From positions 9,411,473 to 9,475,472 of the forward strand of contig OW203724.1 of the NCBI GenBank assembly GCA_934045075.1: a stretch of DNA of 64,000 nt, in the 5' to 3' direction. Both the position numbers and the translations under genes were made by a program. Within the stretch, counting starts at the first letter, position 1. Every line of letters starts with the position of its first letter. Origin of the DNA: Yponomeuta sedellus (lineage: Eukaryota > Arthropoda > Insecta > Lepidoptera > Yponomeutidae). The notes below the pieces were generated by a model. The model saw only the letters and a list, made by a program, of their open reading frames with translations. It was not told the origin of the DNA and did no database searches. This document shows positions 43,391 through 53,715 of this stretch, piece after piece.

Positions 43391-45905
43391 GAGAAACTGC
43401 GAAACTTACCTAGACTAGTGGACTGTCCTCGTGATATTTGTGTTTACGCAACAAGACTGAAAAATATTGTAGCGACTATTCAAGCACTTGGTAAGCCGAC
43501 ATTTTTGTATAATGCTACGCTTGTATATCAAATGACCGAGGGTTTCCCATCTGCGATTAGGCATCAGTTTTATGAATATTCTTGCTCACAACCAAGTGAT
43601 ACCCCAGAGCTGGTGCTGCTAGGAAATTTCATGTCCCATATAGCAAATCGCATGAGTCAGTTCGCTCCAGCAGAGGTGATTTCATTGGGTGACCGGCGGG
43701 AGCCGCCAGTCGCCCGACAGCCCAAGCGGGCACTGCCTATGGTACGTACCCACCATGTATCCGAAGCGTCTACGTCTTCAAGCGCTCCGGCGCAGCCTTC
43801 GGGTAAATGCCCAATATGCGGCGCTGAAGAGCACCGCGCGAAGGACTGCGCCACTTTAAAAAAGGCCGAGCCGGCAGAGCGTTGGGTTCTTACGAAGAAA
43901 CATCGTCTGAGCTTCCGTTGTTTAAAAATTCGTAAGTTCAAACATACTTGTAAGACTACACAGTGTACAGTCAGCGGCTGCAAATACACGCACCACCCGC
44001 TGCTTCACGATCCTAATTACAAGCTGCCAGTGGAGACCACAGCGCATGTGGCTTCAACAGATGAAGAGTCAACCGAGGTAATAATAGCTGCAGTAAAGGC
44101 CAAGGCGAGAAATGCGTATCTCCAGATAGTTCCAGTGTGTGTGTCAGGGCCCAACGGCGAATATGACACATACGCTCTTTTAGATCTCGGCTCTACGAGC
44201 ACACTCATAGAGACATCTGTAGCAGAGGCCGTCGGTGCCCGAGGCTGGCGTGATCCCTTCTATGGAGAGTTGGTATGTGGCTCTAATTTCGACGCCTCAA
44301 CCTCAAAACGAGTCGGAGTAAGTATTCGAGGACGTGATAACGATAAATCGTACAACATCTGGGCTCGCACAGTAGACAACCTAGGTCTGTCATCTCAAGC
44401 GGTTCCCGCAGACCTCATACAGTCTTACCCACACATGAGCGACCTGACAGAGAAACTTCTCCTCGAAGAAGCGAGGCCGACAGTGCTGGTAGGCGTAGAC
44501 CACCACAGTCTCGCGGATGCCCGTCAGCTACGGGAAGGTAAGGAGCGTGATCAACTCGCCGCAGTTCTCACAGACCTCGGCTGGACCCTTTACGGTGCCC
44601 GCTCCGCACCGCGAAGACCTCAGCACACGTACCATATGCGTGAACGCATATGTCACATACGTGAGCAATTCAGCGAAGACGAGGAGATAAACGACCAAGT
44701 AAGTCAGTTAAAAAATGAGGTAGCTATGCATGACCTGATGCGTGAGCATTTCGCCCTAGAATGTCTGGGAGTCGAGAAGAAACGACCGTATACCGACGGC
44801 GAACAGAGGGCTCTAGATCTCCTCGACAAGTATACCCGCCAAATACCGGCGGGAGGGTATGAGACATGTCTACCCTGGCGAAGCGATGACTTGCTCCCGC
44901 CAGACAATCGCTCCACGGCGATCAAAAGACTCGAACTTGTAGAGAAGAAACTCGATCGACTCCCAGAGATGAAGAAACGCTATCACGAGCAGATGAAAAA
45001 TATGACAGACAACGGGTACGCCGAATTAGCACCCAACGAAACCCCAGGTAAACGTTGGTATCTGCCACATTTCGGCGTAGTTCACCCCGAAAAACCGGGA
45101 AAACTCAGAATCGTCCATGACGCAGCGGCAGTAACTAAAAGGGTAAGTCTGAACAGCTTACTTTTGCCGGGACCAGATCTCCTGCAATCCCTACCCGGTG
45201 TATTAATGCGCTTTCGACAACACCGAGTGGCAGTGACTGCCGACATCAAAGACATGTTTTTGCGTGTCACTATTCGCGAGAAGGATCGTGACATGCAACG
45301 ATTTCTATGGCGCGCAGACCCACGTACAGGGCCGCCACTGGAATATCGTATGAAGAGTGTGATTTTTGGCGCAACATCTTCACCGTTCACGGCAATTTAT
45401 GTAAAAAATCAAAACGCCAAAAGGTTCGACGTTCAATATCCGGAGGCGGCAAAAGCGATTGTGAGAAGTCATTACGTAGACGACTATTTGGTAAGCTTTG
45501 CAGACGAGGAGGAGGCAACAAGAGTTTCACGCCAAGTTGACGAAATTCATCGTCAAGCCAACTTCTTCCTATGTAAGTGGTCCTCCAATAGCCCACAGGT
45601 GGTCAGAGAGCTGTCAAATGAAATCGCTGCCACCAACGACAAACTGGAGCTCGATCCTACGAAAGTCCTAGGTATGGTATGGGACCCTCAAACAGACACA
45701 CTCTCATTCAACTTCAATGAGAAACGAATAGATGGCGCAATACTGCGAGGAGAACGTACGCCTACTAAACGAGAGGCTCTGCGCGCGACGATGTCCATTT
45801 ACGATCCGCTCGGTCTAGCCACGCCGATCACGATACAAGCAAAACGGATCTTGCAAGATGTCTGGCGCTCGGAGGTTGAGTGGGACGCACCGTTGCATCG
45901 TAAGA
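43391..45905 (+). pseudogene. pol: BEL/Pao Gag C-terminus, protease and reverse transcriptase
   Basis: Same frame as the gag part after the TAG. A CCHC zinc knuckle CPICGAEEHRAKDC lies at 43808-43849, then a second Cys/His cluster ending HHPLLH. The aspartic protease motif ALLDLGSTSTLI has its Asp at 44183. The RT has VTADIKDMFLRV and the YVDD box at 45473-45484. The frame is open to 46012, but after about 45905 it leaves the family sequence, so the real RT end is lost at the junction with RNase H. Confidence 0.93.
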
Positions 45906-46379
45906 GAGCTCCACACTTTCATCGATGCCAGCTCAACGGCCTATGCAGCGGCTGTGTACTGGCGAGTGACCAACGGACAAGGTATGGTGTACACCTCCCT
46001 AGTCACCGGTAAAGCGAGGGTGACGCCCATCGGCAAAGTGCACACGATACCTCGCTTAGAGCTGCAGGCGGCCGTTCTCGGGTGTGGACTTGCTCAAACC
46101 GCTCAGAGTCAGCATGATCTGGCGCCGACGAAATGTTTTTATTGGAGTAACTCCAAAACTGTGCTCGCCTGGCTGCGCAACGGAGCTCGAGTATACAAAC
46201 CGTTTGTGGCTCACCGCATCGCTGAAATTCACGAGCTGACAAAAACAAGCGAATGGAGGTGGGTACCCACTACAGATAATGTCGCGGACGATGCTACTCG
46301 CTCAATCCCAGATAAGTTTGGCCCCGATTACAGGTGGTTCAACGGACCCATTTTCCTAAGAAACCACCCGGACTCTTAG
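45906..46379 (+). pseudogene. pol: BEL/Pao RNase H domain
   Basis: In a different frame from RT: LHTFIDASSTAYAAAVYWR, PRLELQAAVLG, FYWSNSKTVLAWLR and VADDATRS follow the Pao-type RNase H order. Pao elements normally have some tens of residues between WD.PL of RT and L..F.DAS; here they are nearly adjacent, so a deletion changed the frame. The usual WSDSK Asp is Asn (AAC at 46149-46151). It ends at TAG 46377-46379, where the family has Trp. Confidence 0.9.
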
Positions 46380-48086
46380 CCCAGGGAAAACTCCTCAGCG
46401 TGCTCAGCGCCACCAGACCCAGAGGCAATGGAAGAAGAGAAAACGTACGCATTACAGGAGCGGGATTGTCTCAGCAAGGCTCTTCCAAAGGTTGAAAGGT
46501 TTTCAGAATGGAGACGGCTGATCCGCGCCACTGCTAGGGTCTTAATGTTTGTAGCAAAACTGAGGCCAGAAAAACTCTATGCACAGCGACATGAGGACAC
46601 CGACTAGAAACCACCAGGTCAAAGAAAAGGTAGGTCGCTGACTTCGGTGCTGTCTAAGCCAAAGACTGCCATCACAACTGCAAGTGAAGTAGAGGCGTCA
46701 ATCATCCCAGCTGAATTTTCAATTCAAGCAGAGGCCCTGTGGATACGAGCTATTCAAGAGGAGACCTTCAAAGAAGAGCTGAAGCGTACTAAAAAAGGTG
46801 AGCGTCAGTCCGCTTCTAGCCGACTGGCTAAGTTGGCGACAGTCATCGATGATGCAGGCATCCTAAGGTTACGCTCGCGTGTAGCACGAGCGGATAACAT
46901 CACCCCGACTCAGCGAGAACCTGCAGTTCTCCCCGGTGAACACCCTTGGGTGCGTTTGTATGTAGCACACGTTCATAAGCAGATGCATCACGGAGGTCGA
47001 GATATCACCGCAAACGAAATACGGCAGCAGTATTGGGTCCTACAATTAAGGAAAGTGGTCAAAGAGCAAGTAAGTAAATGCCTGTTTTGCAGAATCCGTA
47101 GAGCTACACCAAGTCAGCCTTCAACAGGTAACCATCCGGAAACTCGTCTCGCTCACCATCGACCGCCTTTCACGTACACAGGGGTCGATTATTTTGGCCC
47201 TATGACGGTAACAGTGGGCCGCTCGCGCCAGAAACGCTACGGAGTTCTTATCACATGCTTAACGACGCGAGCGGTCCACCTAGAATTAGCTGGTTCCCTA
47301 AGCTCAAGCTCGGCGATCATGGCTTTACGACGGTTTATAGCGCGCCGCGGATGTCCCAGTGAACTTCACTCGGATAACGGAACAAACTTCCGCGGCGCCG
47401 ATAAGGAATTGCGTCAAGCAACTCAGAACGCTCTAGAGCAAGAAGCCTCTTCAAGGGCTATACGGTGGCGATTCATTCCCCCGGGCGCCCCCTTCATGGG
47501 CGGAGCGTGGGAGAGGTTAGTAAGGTCAGTCAAGACGGCTCTGAGTGTGGTCTTACAGGAAAGGTCTCCGCACGAAGAGGTTCTCGCAACTTTGTTGGCG
47601 GAGGCTGAACATACGGTAAATAGTAGGCCGTTGACAAACGTAACATCCGACCCAGATGATCCGGATGCCCTAACGCCTAATCATTTCTTGCTGGGAGGCC
47701 CTTCCCGGGTTCCTCAGCCAGGATTTTTTTCTAAGGACGACGAAGCTGGTTACACTAAGAACCACTGGCGACAGGCACAACGCTTGACAGACCTGTTTTG
47801 TTCAAGATGGGTTCGTGAATATCTTCCCGAACTGCAGCACCGGCGGGAGCCTCAATCCAAAGGTGAACTTATCAAATTGGGAGACTTGGTGCTTGTCGCA
47901 GATGGGAACTTACCACGAAATCAGTGGCCTAGGGGAATCGTCGTAGCAGTCTGCCCCGGTACCGATGGCGAAATTCGCGTAGTAGATGTGAGGTTAGCCG
48001 GAGGCAGAGTGTTGCGACGGCCAACTAAAAAATTGGTGATCCTGCCCCTCATGCATACTCCAGCTAGTAGCTGCGGCGGGAGATAA
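46380..48086 (+). pseudogene. pol: BEL/Pao integrase
   Basis: Continues in the RNase H frame with another TAG at 46605-46607, then is open from 46647 to 48086. It has an H..H..C..C zinc region (HKQMHHGGRD ... CLFC), and the DDE core has Asp at 47187 (GVDYFGP), Asp at 47373 (SDNGTNF) and Glu at 47511 (AWERLVRSVK). The C-terminal part (GDLVLVADGNLPRNQWPRG) matches the DUF5641-type tail. From 46647 on this is the best preserved part of the element. Confidence 0.93.
48075..48086 (+). promoter_or_regulatory. Polypurine tract candidate
   Basis: GGCGGGAGATAA directly precedes the 3' LTR and overlaps the integrase stop codon. Confidence 0.6.
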
Positions 48087-48472
48087 TGTGCGGGACAGGA
48101 ACGATTCCTCAATAACATTAAAATTTAAATAACGATTTTATTATAAGTTGATTGTGTTTGTTGATTGCGTAGAATTAAGATAATGATAACAATGAGTACA
48201 TATAAGAAACAATTGTCATAAATTTAAGTTTTCGAATCATGTTGTTTCGAATCGCCTGGGCTAGCCACGCCCCCTTTTAGTCCTGTGTAACGTAACAACT
48301 ATCTGCAATGTCAACTTTACCTATAAGTATAAGGGTGAAATCAATAAAACTTCTTCCTCTACGATTCTCAGTACTGTGTTTCAATTTCTCACTAGTCCAT
48401 CTTAGAACCTGCCTACGTAAATATTTAGATTTCCTCTGTGGCTGTGTAGGCTGATTGAAGGAGGCAGCCACA
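48087..48472 (+). repeat. BEL/Pao 3' LTR
   Basis: 385 of 386 bases identical to the 5' LTR. Followed by GTCTA (48473-48477). Polyadenylation signal AATAAA at 48343-48348. Confidence 0.97.
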
Positions 48473-48740
48473 GTCTACTTGTGACTACTACTACTATTAG
48501 GAGTAAATCTGACGTCACGCCATGTCGTAATCACAAGTGATTACTTGCGACATAGCGTGACGTCAGATTCGACGCCATGACACTGCGAGATGTTTTCCCA
48601 CAGTTTTAAAATAATTTTATAAAAATGGCTTTTACCTTTGTTAAACCTTAGTTTATTACTGATATATAGGTTTTTTTAATAATAAGTGTGCCCCCACATT
48701 GCGGACGATAATTCAAAAATCTTTCGTCATGCCTATACAA

Positions 48741-49618
48741 AGTTAAAATAAAAAAAAAAATTTTAGGACATGCACCAATTTACTTTCAGTCTTAAGAAAC
48801 TCCTCTCATCACACATACAGTTCTTCTGCTATCAAGAAATCCCCCCATTTTTCATCAGATCCCGGTATACCTAGGTATTGCATAAAAGTTAGCTTCCGCT
48901 AACTGTTTGATTTATGCAAAACAGCGAAAGGCTTGATGCTATCAGGTTTGCACGATAGCTTATTGGTTATTGGCTTAGATTAAGAACCGGATTTGTTGAA
49001 AATTCAAAACATTACACAAAACGATTATGCAATAGAAGCAATAATGTCTCCACGCGCGGAAACCTGTCGTTGCTAAGAAAAAATATATAGTTATTTTGCA
49101 CGATGAAAACAGACTGTTTTGCGTAACTTTTCATACAAACATGAACAAGAAAATTCTAAAACGTTTTCTGTGTACCTTCTTCACAGTCTTAACGGAAATA
49201 TTTATTTCAGTAAATAAATTTCATTGTTCAGTTAAGTGCCCAATGCAAACCTCACTATTGAGATGATAAAATATTCTCTCATCTCAATTCCAGTGGAACC
49301 TCAGACGCGCCAATCAATGCAAAGGTATTTCCAATTACTCTTCAATCCGTCCATTTCCCCTAGCGGAGAATTTTATTATCTCCCTCTCCGTTTACCCTAG
49401 CAGGCTTCCATTAAGTCAGAGAAGGAAGGGTGTATTCGGTTTTCTCGCGAAGTTTAATTTTCCATGAGCCGCGGGCGATAGCGCTGAGCTGTGCCGTCGA
49501 GGTGACGTTTTACGAGACACAATTACACCACCTACCCTATACTCACACCGCTAACTATAATATTTATTAAAAATGCTTTTAAAGTATGCAAATATTTTTG
49601 GAGACAACTGAACAAACA
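48741..49618. other. Intergenic, no recognised gene
   Basis: GTTAGC-TTCC-GCTAAC hairpin near 48889. Otherwise unique-looking AT-rich DNA. Confidence 0.5.
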
Positions 49619-49826
49619 TATATCGCGAAGAACCGACCACCGTTGGAGTAAACGTGTTCTTGAGTGGAGACCGCGACTCGGCAAACGTAGTGTAGGACGC
49701 CCTCCGACCAGGTGGGATGACGATCTGCGAAAAACTGCCGGCAGATGCTGGATGCGGCAAGCTGAAGACAGGACGCTATGGCGCTCATTAGGGGGGGGGG
49801 GTATGCCCAGCAGTGGATTACTTAGA
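49619..49826 (+). pseudogene. RTE-type LINE reverse transcriptase, 3' fragment
   Basis: Near-identical (about 97 percent by eye) to 22470-22672, reading GKRSVGRPPTRWDDDLR. A run of 11 G at 49791-49801 shifts the frame just before the YAQQW end. Confidence 0.85.
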
Positions 49827-49961
49827 GAAAGAAACAAACATGTCAAACATTATCAACTTACTTCAGGAAATATTTACTAGAATTTTTGTTGGGAGAGTCC
49901 GACACAGGTTTTGCTCTTATTCGCTGAAGGAATTATGTTGCACGTTATGTTCCTATTACTG

Positions 49962-50157
49962 CCTCATTGGTCTAGTGGTACTACGTCTGAGTACTATGCC
50001 GTCCCCTCTGTGGGAATCAAACCCAACACCACTGGGGGCCGCCGTACAATTATACAAATGGCCTCAGTCTCGGTGTATTTCCATGTTTGTCATGTCGTTC
50101 ACAGTTACTATAGCACAGGGCATCCTAGTTTGGGACTGGGACAAGTGATTGTGTTGT
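49962..50157 (+). mobile_element. tRNA-like SINE (family 5)
   Basis: Head CTCATTGGTCTAGTGGTACT, diverged B box GGGAATCAAACCC, then GTATTTCCATGTTTGTCATG and the tail GGACTGGGACAAGTGATTGT. Same tail as 11836-12006 and 62522-62692. Confidence 0.8.
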
Positions 50158-50477
50158 GCAAAAGTTCGTGCTATTTTAATTCGAAAAACGAGAACAACAA
50201 TCGCCAGAATATCAACCTTTACACGCTTACACTATACTCGGCACCTACTTTAAGGGTGACTTAACAACGAAACTCAGGGGCGCTGTAACTAATTGAATGA
50301 TCAGCCAAATAAATATTTATTCATCAAAAAAATCGATCTAAAAGTGTTCCGAGGGTACAACAATTATTTCCGTGAACAGAACAAGTAACTAAGCAGTAGT
50401 GTGGTCCAAACACCGACGCTGCAGCCAGGTATGTTTCCTACCATGGCTGCACCGACATTTCAAGCGACATGACATTT
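50158..50477. other. Intergenic, no recognised gene
   Basis: 50395-50450 has GCTGCAGCCAGG and CCATGGCTGC, a loose inverted pair; may belong to the LINE fragment that follows. Confidence 0.4.
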
Positions 50478-50555
50478 GATCAGATTGCAAGCAGTGACTG
50501 GATTACAGTGGCCGAGGACAGAAGTAAGTGGCGTGCCTTGGGAGAGGCCTATGTC
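50478..50555 (+). pseudogene. LINE reverse transcriptase, last 25 codons
   Basis: Reads SSDWITVAEDRSKWRALGEA then YV and TAG at 50553, the characteristic RTE-like terminus, from a family different from 22310. A TGATTGATTGAT tail follows. Confidence 0.7.
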
Positions 50556-50771
50556 TAGCCCTGGACGAGTACGGACTGATTGATTGATTATCATCAGAAC
50601 TGAACTGAAAGTTTAACTGCTTTTAAATTACAATTCATATTCGATGTACTTTTTAATGTCGATCAACCCACAGATCTATAAGTACCTACTGTCACTCACA
50701 CAAGCAATGAACAGAACATCGAATTCTTATAATAAACTATGAATTGTAGTTTTATGAAAACTGGTCATGCG

Positions 50772-50811
50772 GCTATCTTCATACTCTGCACTGCCAGAGT
50801 ATGAAGATAGC
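50772..50811. repeat. Perfect 17 bp hairpin
   Basis: GCTATCTTCATACTCTG and its exact reverse complement, 6 bp loop. Confidence 0.95.
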
Positions 50812-50997
50812 TAAACCGTCTACGGAGAGGAGCTCTTCGGCCTAGGAAGAACCTGAAAAGGTTATAAAATTAGGGTATGCATGAAGGTGCAAAAATTTGC
50901 AAGAAAACCATTTCATTACAGAGCAGGGCTGTTACATGATTTTTTTCTTTCGTTCTCAAATAAGCCGGTAATAGATACAAGTATGTATTCCGGCTGG

Positions 50998-51125
50998 GGA
51001 CAAAAAGAAACCCAGGTCTTTGATGTTTACATGTTTGTGATGTCGTTGTGTCTAGTTCCCACGACACAGCGTATCCCAGTGTGGGGCCAGAAGTAATGTA
51101 TGTGCCTGTATGTTAATGTTATGTT
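50998..51125 (+). mobile_element. SINE family 1, tail only
   Basis: CCCAGGTCTTTGATGTTTAC through GGGGCCAGAAGTAATGTATG to TGTTATGTTAAG. The tRNA-like head is absent. Confidence 0.8.
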
Positions 51126-51699
51126 AAGTATCGAACTTGGCATGGATGTAATGCAGCAGTAAAAAAAACACGAAAAAAAATTGTTAACTAAGATAAAGGG
51201 TATTATGTGATCGTACAGAACCCCCGCTGCACGATTCTTAGTCGTACTTTGGTTTCCTTTTTAGAACAGTAGAGTAATGGTACGTAAAGGGTTCTGACGC
51301 TGTAAGCAGATATGTAGATACTTATGTTTCGTATGGAAGGTTCGCATGATCCGTCTCAATAAATGGGCCCCCATCACGTCACGCCCCAGGCGGTAATTTC
51401 GGGCATTATTCATAATTCATAGCGGACAAGTCTCGGGTTGGGATCAGCGATGTTAATGACCTTAATTACGACACTCGCAGCCTAATGTTCTTGTTTAATT
51501 GAACTGTAAACAGTGACCGATAACACACAAGATGGCGCATTGACATGACGCAGTGCTTTCAAAACCTCCGGGGGATAGTAAAGACGTTTTTTTTTTAAAG
51601 CACCACTAGGTTGGTACTTATGTACATTTTACAAGGTGGTAATAAATGAATCAGTAATAATAAAAAAAAATATTGCCATCAACAACAAAGTGATTAAAC
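51126..51699. other. Intergenic, no recognised gene
   Basis: Scraps of GGGTTCTGACG near 51289 may be repeat P. Nothing coding. Confidence 0.45.
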
Positions 51700-51840
51700 G
51701 AAAGAAACCGGCCAAGTGCGAGTCAGACTCGCACACAGAGGATTCTTTACTAATTGGTAGGTAGGTACTTATAAAATAAGATAAAAATAGCCTTCAGGTA
51801 ACTATTCCCTAGTTACCTGTAACATAATTTTAGGTTAGGT

Positions 51841-51966
51841 AACATAACAAAACATTTACATGCAGGCACATACCTACATTGCTTCTGGCCCCACCCTAGG
51901 ATAACCTGTGTCGTGAGAACCAGAAACAGCGACATCGTAAACATGTAAACATCCAAGACCTGGGAT
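51841..51966 (-). mobile_element. SINE family 1, tail only (reverse)
   Basis: AACATTTACATGCAGGCACA to AAACATCCAAGACCTGGG; head missing. Confidence 0.8.
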
Positions 51967-52025
51967 TTTTTTAATAATTTCAGTATCTACATTTATTTAA
52001 AATTTTAATTCATAAATTGTTTTAA

Positions 52026-52250
52026 TTAGTTTAGTTTCGGGGCACCTATTGCTGGTTGAAGGCCTCCTCTTGCTCCTTCAATTTTTCCGTCTTGGGCTTC
52101 CCGATTCCACGTTCTACTAGCCATCGCCACGATGTCGTCTCTCCTCGGCTGTCGTGGACGGCCAGGTCCTCTGTTTCCATCTGGGTACCAGAGGAGGTTA
52201 TTTTCACTCCATCTACAATATGCCCAGCTCATTTCCACTTTAGTTTGGCC
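52026..52250 (-). pseudogene. LINE reverse transcriptase, C-terminal fragment
   Basis: Minus strand reads MEMSWAYCRWSENNLLWYPD, then GPGRPRQPRRDDIVAMA and TWNREAQDGK. The GRPRQRWRDDI and WNREAQDR blocks are typical ends of an RTE-like LINE family; here the conserved Trp of RWRDD has become Arg and the frame is disturbed after AQD. Confidence 0.75.
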
Positions 52251-52783
52251 GTAGTTGTGAGCGCGTCTGTTATTTTGGTATGTGCCCGCACGTCGCTGCT
52301 GCAGATTTTGTGTTTTAGTTAGGTAGGTACTTATATATTATAAATAGTTTAGGAATGAAGTCTCGCAGTTTTTTCTGAGTCTTTCCCAAACTTCAAAGTC
52401 AATTTCTTAATGATTTAATTACAAATGTATAGTTTTCAGATTTTTTCCCGTATTTGTAGTACAAGACGATATTACTTGCCAAACTTCTTAGTCAACAGGA
52501 AGTACTCCATAATTTTGGTGTCGAGTGTCGAGTTATACGTTTTTTGCGGCATAAATAGCCGTAACTACTTTTGCGTTAGCTTAGAAGTTTGATTTTTTAA
52601 TAGCACCAAGGGACTTTAAGTATACGGTTCATATTACTCCTCGATCCTCCTCGCGTGCCCGAGTCAAAGAGTGTCGACAAGACGGCCGGACGGACAACAA
52701 AGTGATTCTGTGCGTAAGGGTTTTTCCTTTTAAGGTACGAAACCCTATAAATAAATATTTAGACTAAATTGACATACACACGA

Positions 52784-53095
52784 TCATATTCTTTTTAATG
52801 CACTAACCCGTGCTAAGGACAATTTTTTATTTAAAAAACCTATTTAGAGGCCAAAAATTCCACCCATGCCGGGACTCGAACCCGCGACCTCTGCCTAACC
52901 GTGCCAGTGCTCTCCCAACTGAGCTAATGGGCGACTTAACGGCATCAGTGAAATTTCGAACAATTTACAATACTCACTGTATTACGTACAGGCAGCAACA
53001 TCTGTCTGAAGTAATTTGCATCACTTGCAACCCCGAGCACCGTACTTTGCAGTTAGGTTGTACATCGGAGTGATATCGCTGTACCCACATAATTA
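52784..53095 (-). mobile_element. SINE family 2, full unit (reverse)
   Basis: Reverse of the 6.0-6.5 kb units: tail TAATGCACTAACCCGTGCTA, tRNA-like GGGACTCGAACCCGCGACCT ... GAGCTAATGGGCG, body GTGATATCGCTGTACCCACA. Confidence 0.85.
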
Positions 53096-53290
53096 TATTG
53101 TTTTTAATGCAAAGACATTTTTTTTTAAACCCTTTTAGACGCTAAAAATTCCACCCATGCCGGGACTCGAACCCGCGACCTCTGGCTAACCGTGCCAGCG
53201 CTATCCCAACTGAGCTAATGGGCGACTTACCGGCATCAGTGAAATTTCGAACCTCATTACAATATTCTCTGTATTATTTACAGGCAGCGA
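53096..53290 (-). mobile_element. SINE family 2, second unit of a direct pair (reverse)
   Basis: Repeats the tRNA-like domain (GGGACTCGAACCCGCGACCT at 53161) about 300 bp after the first. The pair repeats the dimer arrangement of 5985-6480. Confidence 0.85.
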
Positions 53291-53596
53291 CATACCCATT
53301 CTTACAAATTAATCTCAACAAGGTAACAATTTATTGGCATTTTCTGTAACGAATATAGGCTGCATTGGGTTTCACGCCTTCTAATCTAAAGGGTATTCTA
53401 TGAGATATTATGGTTAACTTGTTAAACGTTTTCATACCTTTTTAAGCGAAGCACAATTTTTGTCTAGCTTCCATTGAACTGTAGACTGGGAGTCTTATTT
53501 ATAGCACTCCTTAGAGTCAGTTTATTTAATCTCTGGTTTTGTTTATTCTTTGTAAAATCTCCACCACAAACTATTTTAATCAGCGCTCTTCGAGTG
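53291..53596. other. Intergenic with MITE W scrap
   Basis: 53495-53590 (CTCCTTAGAGTCAGTTTATT, TGTAAAATCTCCACCACAAA) matches 30505-30580. No gene. Confidence 0.5.
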
Positions 53597-53715
53597 CACT
53601 ATTTTTATTTTTAATGCACTAACCCGTGCTAAGGACAATTTTAAAAACATATTTAGAGGCTAAAAATTCCACCCATGCCGGGATTCGAACCCGCGACCTC
53701 TGGCTATCCGTGCTC
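53597..53715 (-). mobile_element. SINE family 2 fragment (reverse)
   Basis: TTTTTAATGCACTAACCCGT to GACCTCTGGCTATCCGTGCT; stops at the anticodon region. Confidence 0.8.

Larger units (their letters stand above)
41442..48472 (+). mobile_element. BEL/Pao LTR retrotransposon, complete but defective
   Basis: Two 386 bp LTRs with TG...CA ends, GTCTA target duplications, a primer-binding-site candidate, gag, protease, reverse transcriptase, RNase H, integrase and a purine-rich tract. Order PR-RT-RH-IN and the Pao-type RT, RNase H and DUF5641-like integrase tail place it in BEL/Pao. No env frame: the integrase stop abuts the 3' LTR. Defects: frameshift in gag, TAG at 43388, junction deletion near 45900, Asn for Asp in RNase H, TAG at 46377 and 46605. 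Confidence 0.97.
40928..48735. mobile_element. TIR MITE with CRE palindromes, copy 2, host of nested insertions
   Basis: Ends TAGGTGTGACGACAG and ...CTTTCGTCATGCCTA, with TACAA on both sides (40923-40927 and 48736-48740). Only about 530 bp is MITE; a SINE (41068-41308) and the BEL/Pao element (41442-48472) make up the rest. TGACGTCA at 48510-48517 and 48558-48565; the left site has decayed to TGACGTAA (41371). Confidence 0.85.
51700..52752 (+). repeat. Dispersed repeat P with two insertions
   Basis: Starts AAACCGGCCAAGTGCGAGTC AGACTCGC and ends TTTTAAGGTACGAAACCCTA. In order with 31475-32390. Interrupted by a SINE (51841-51966) and a LINE fragment (52026-52250). Confidence 0.7.

Noticed and set aside
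48087..48472. Possible env gene at the 3' end of the BEL/Pao element
   Set aside because: The integrase stop codon lies against the 3' LTR, leaving no room.
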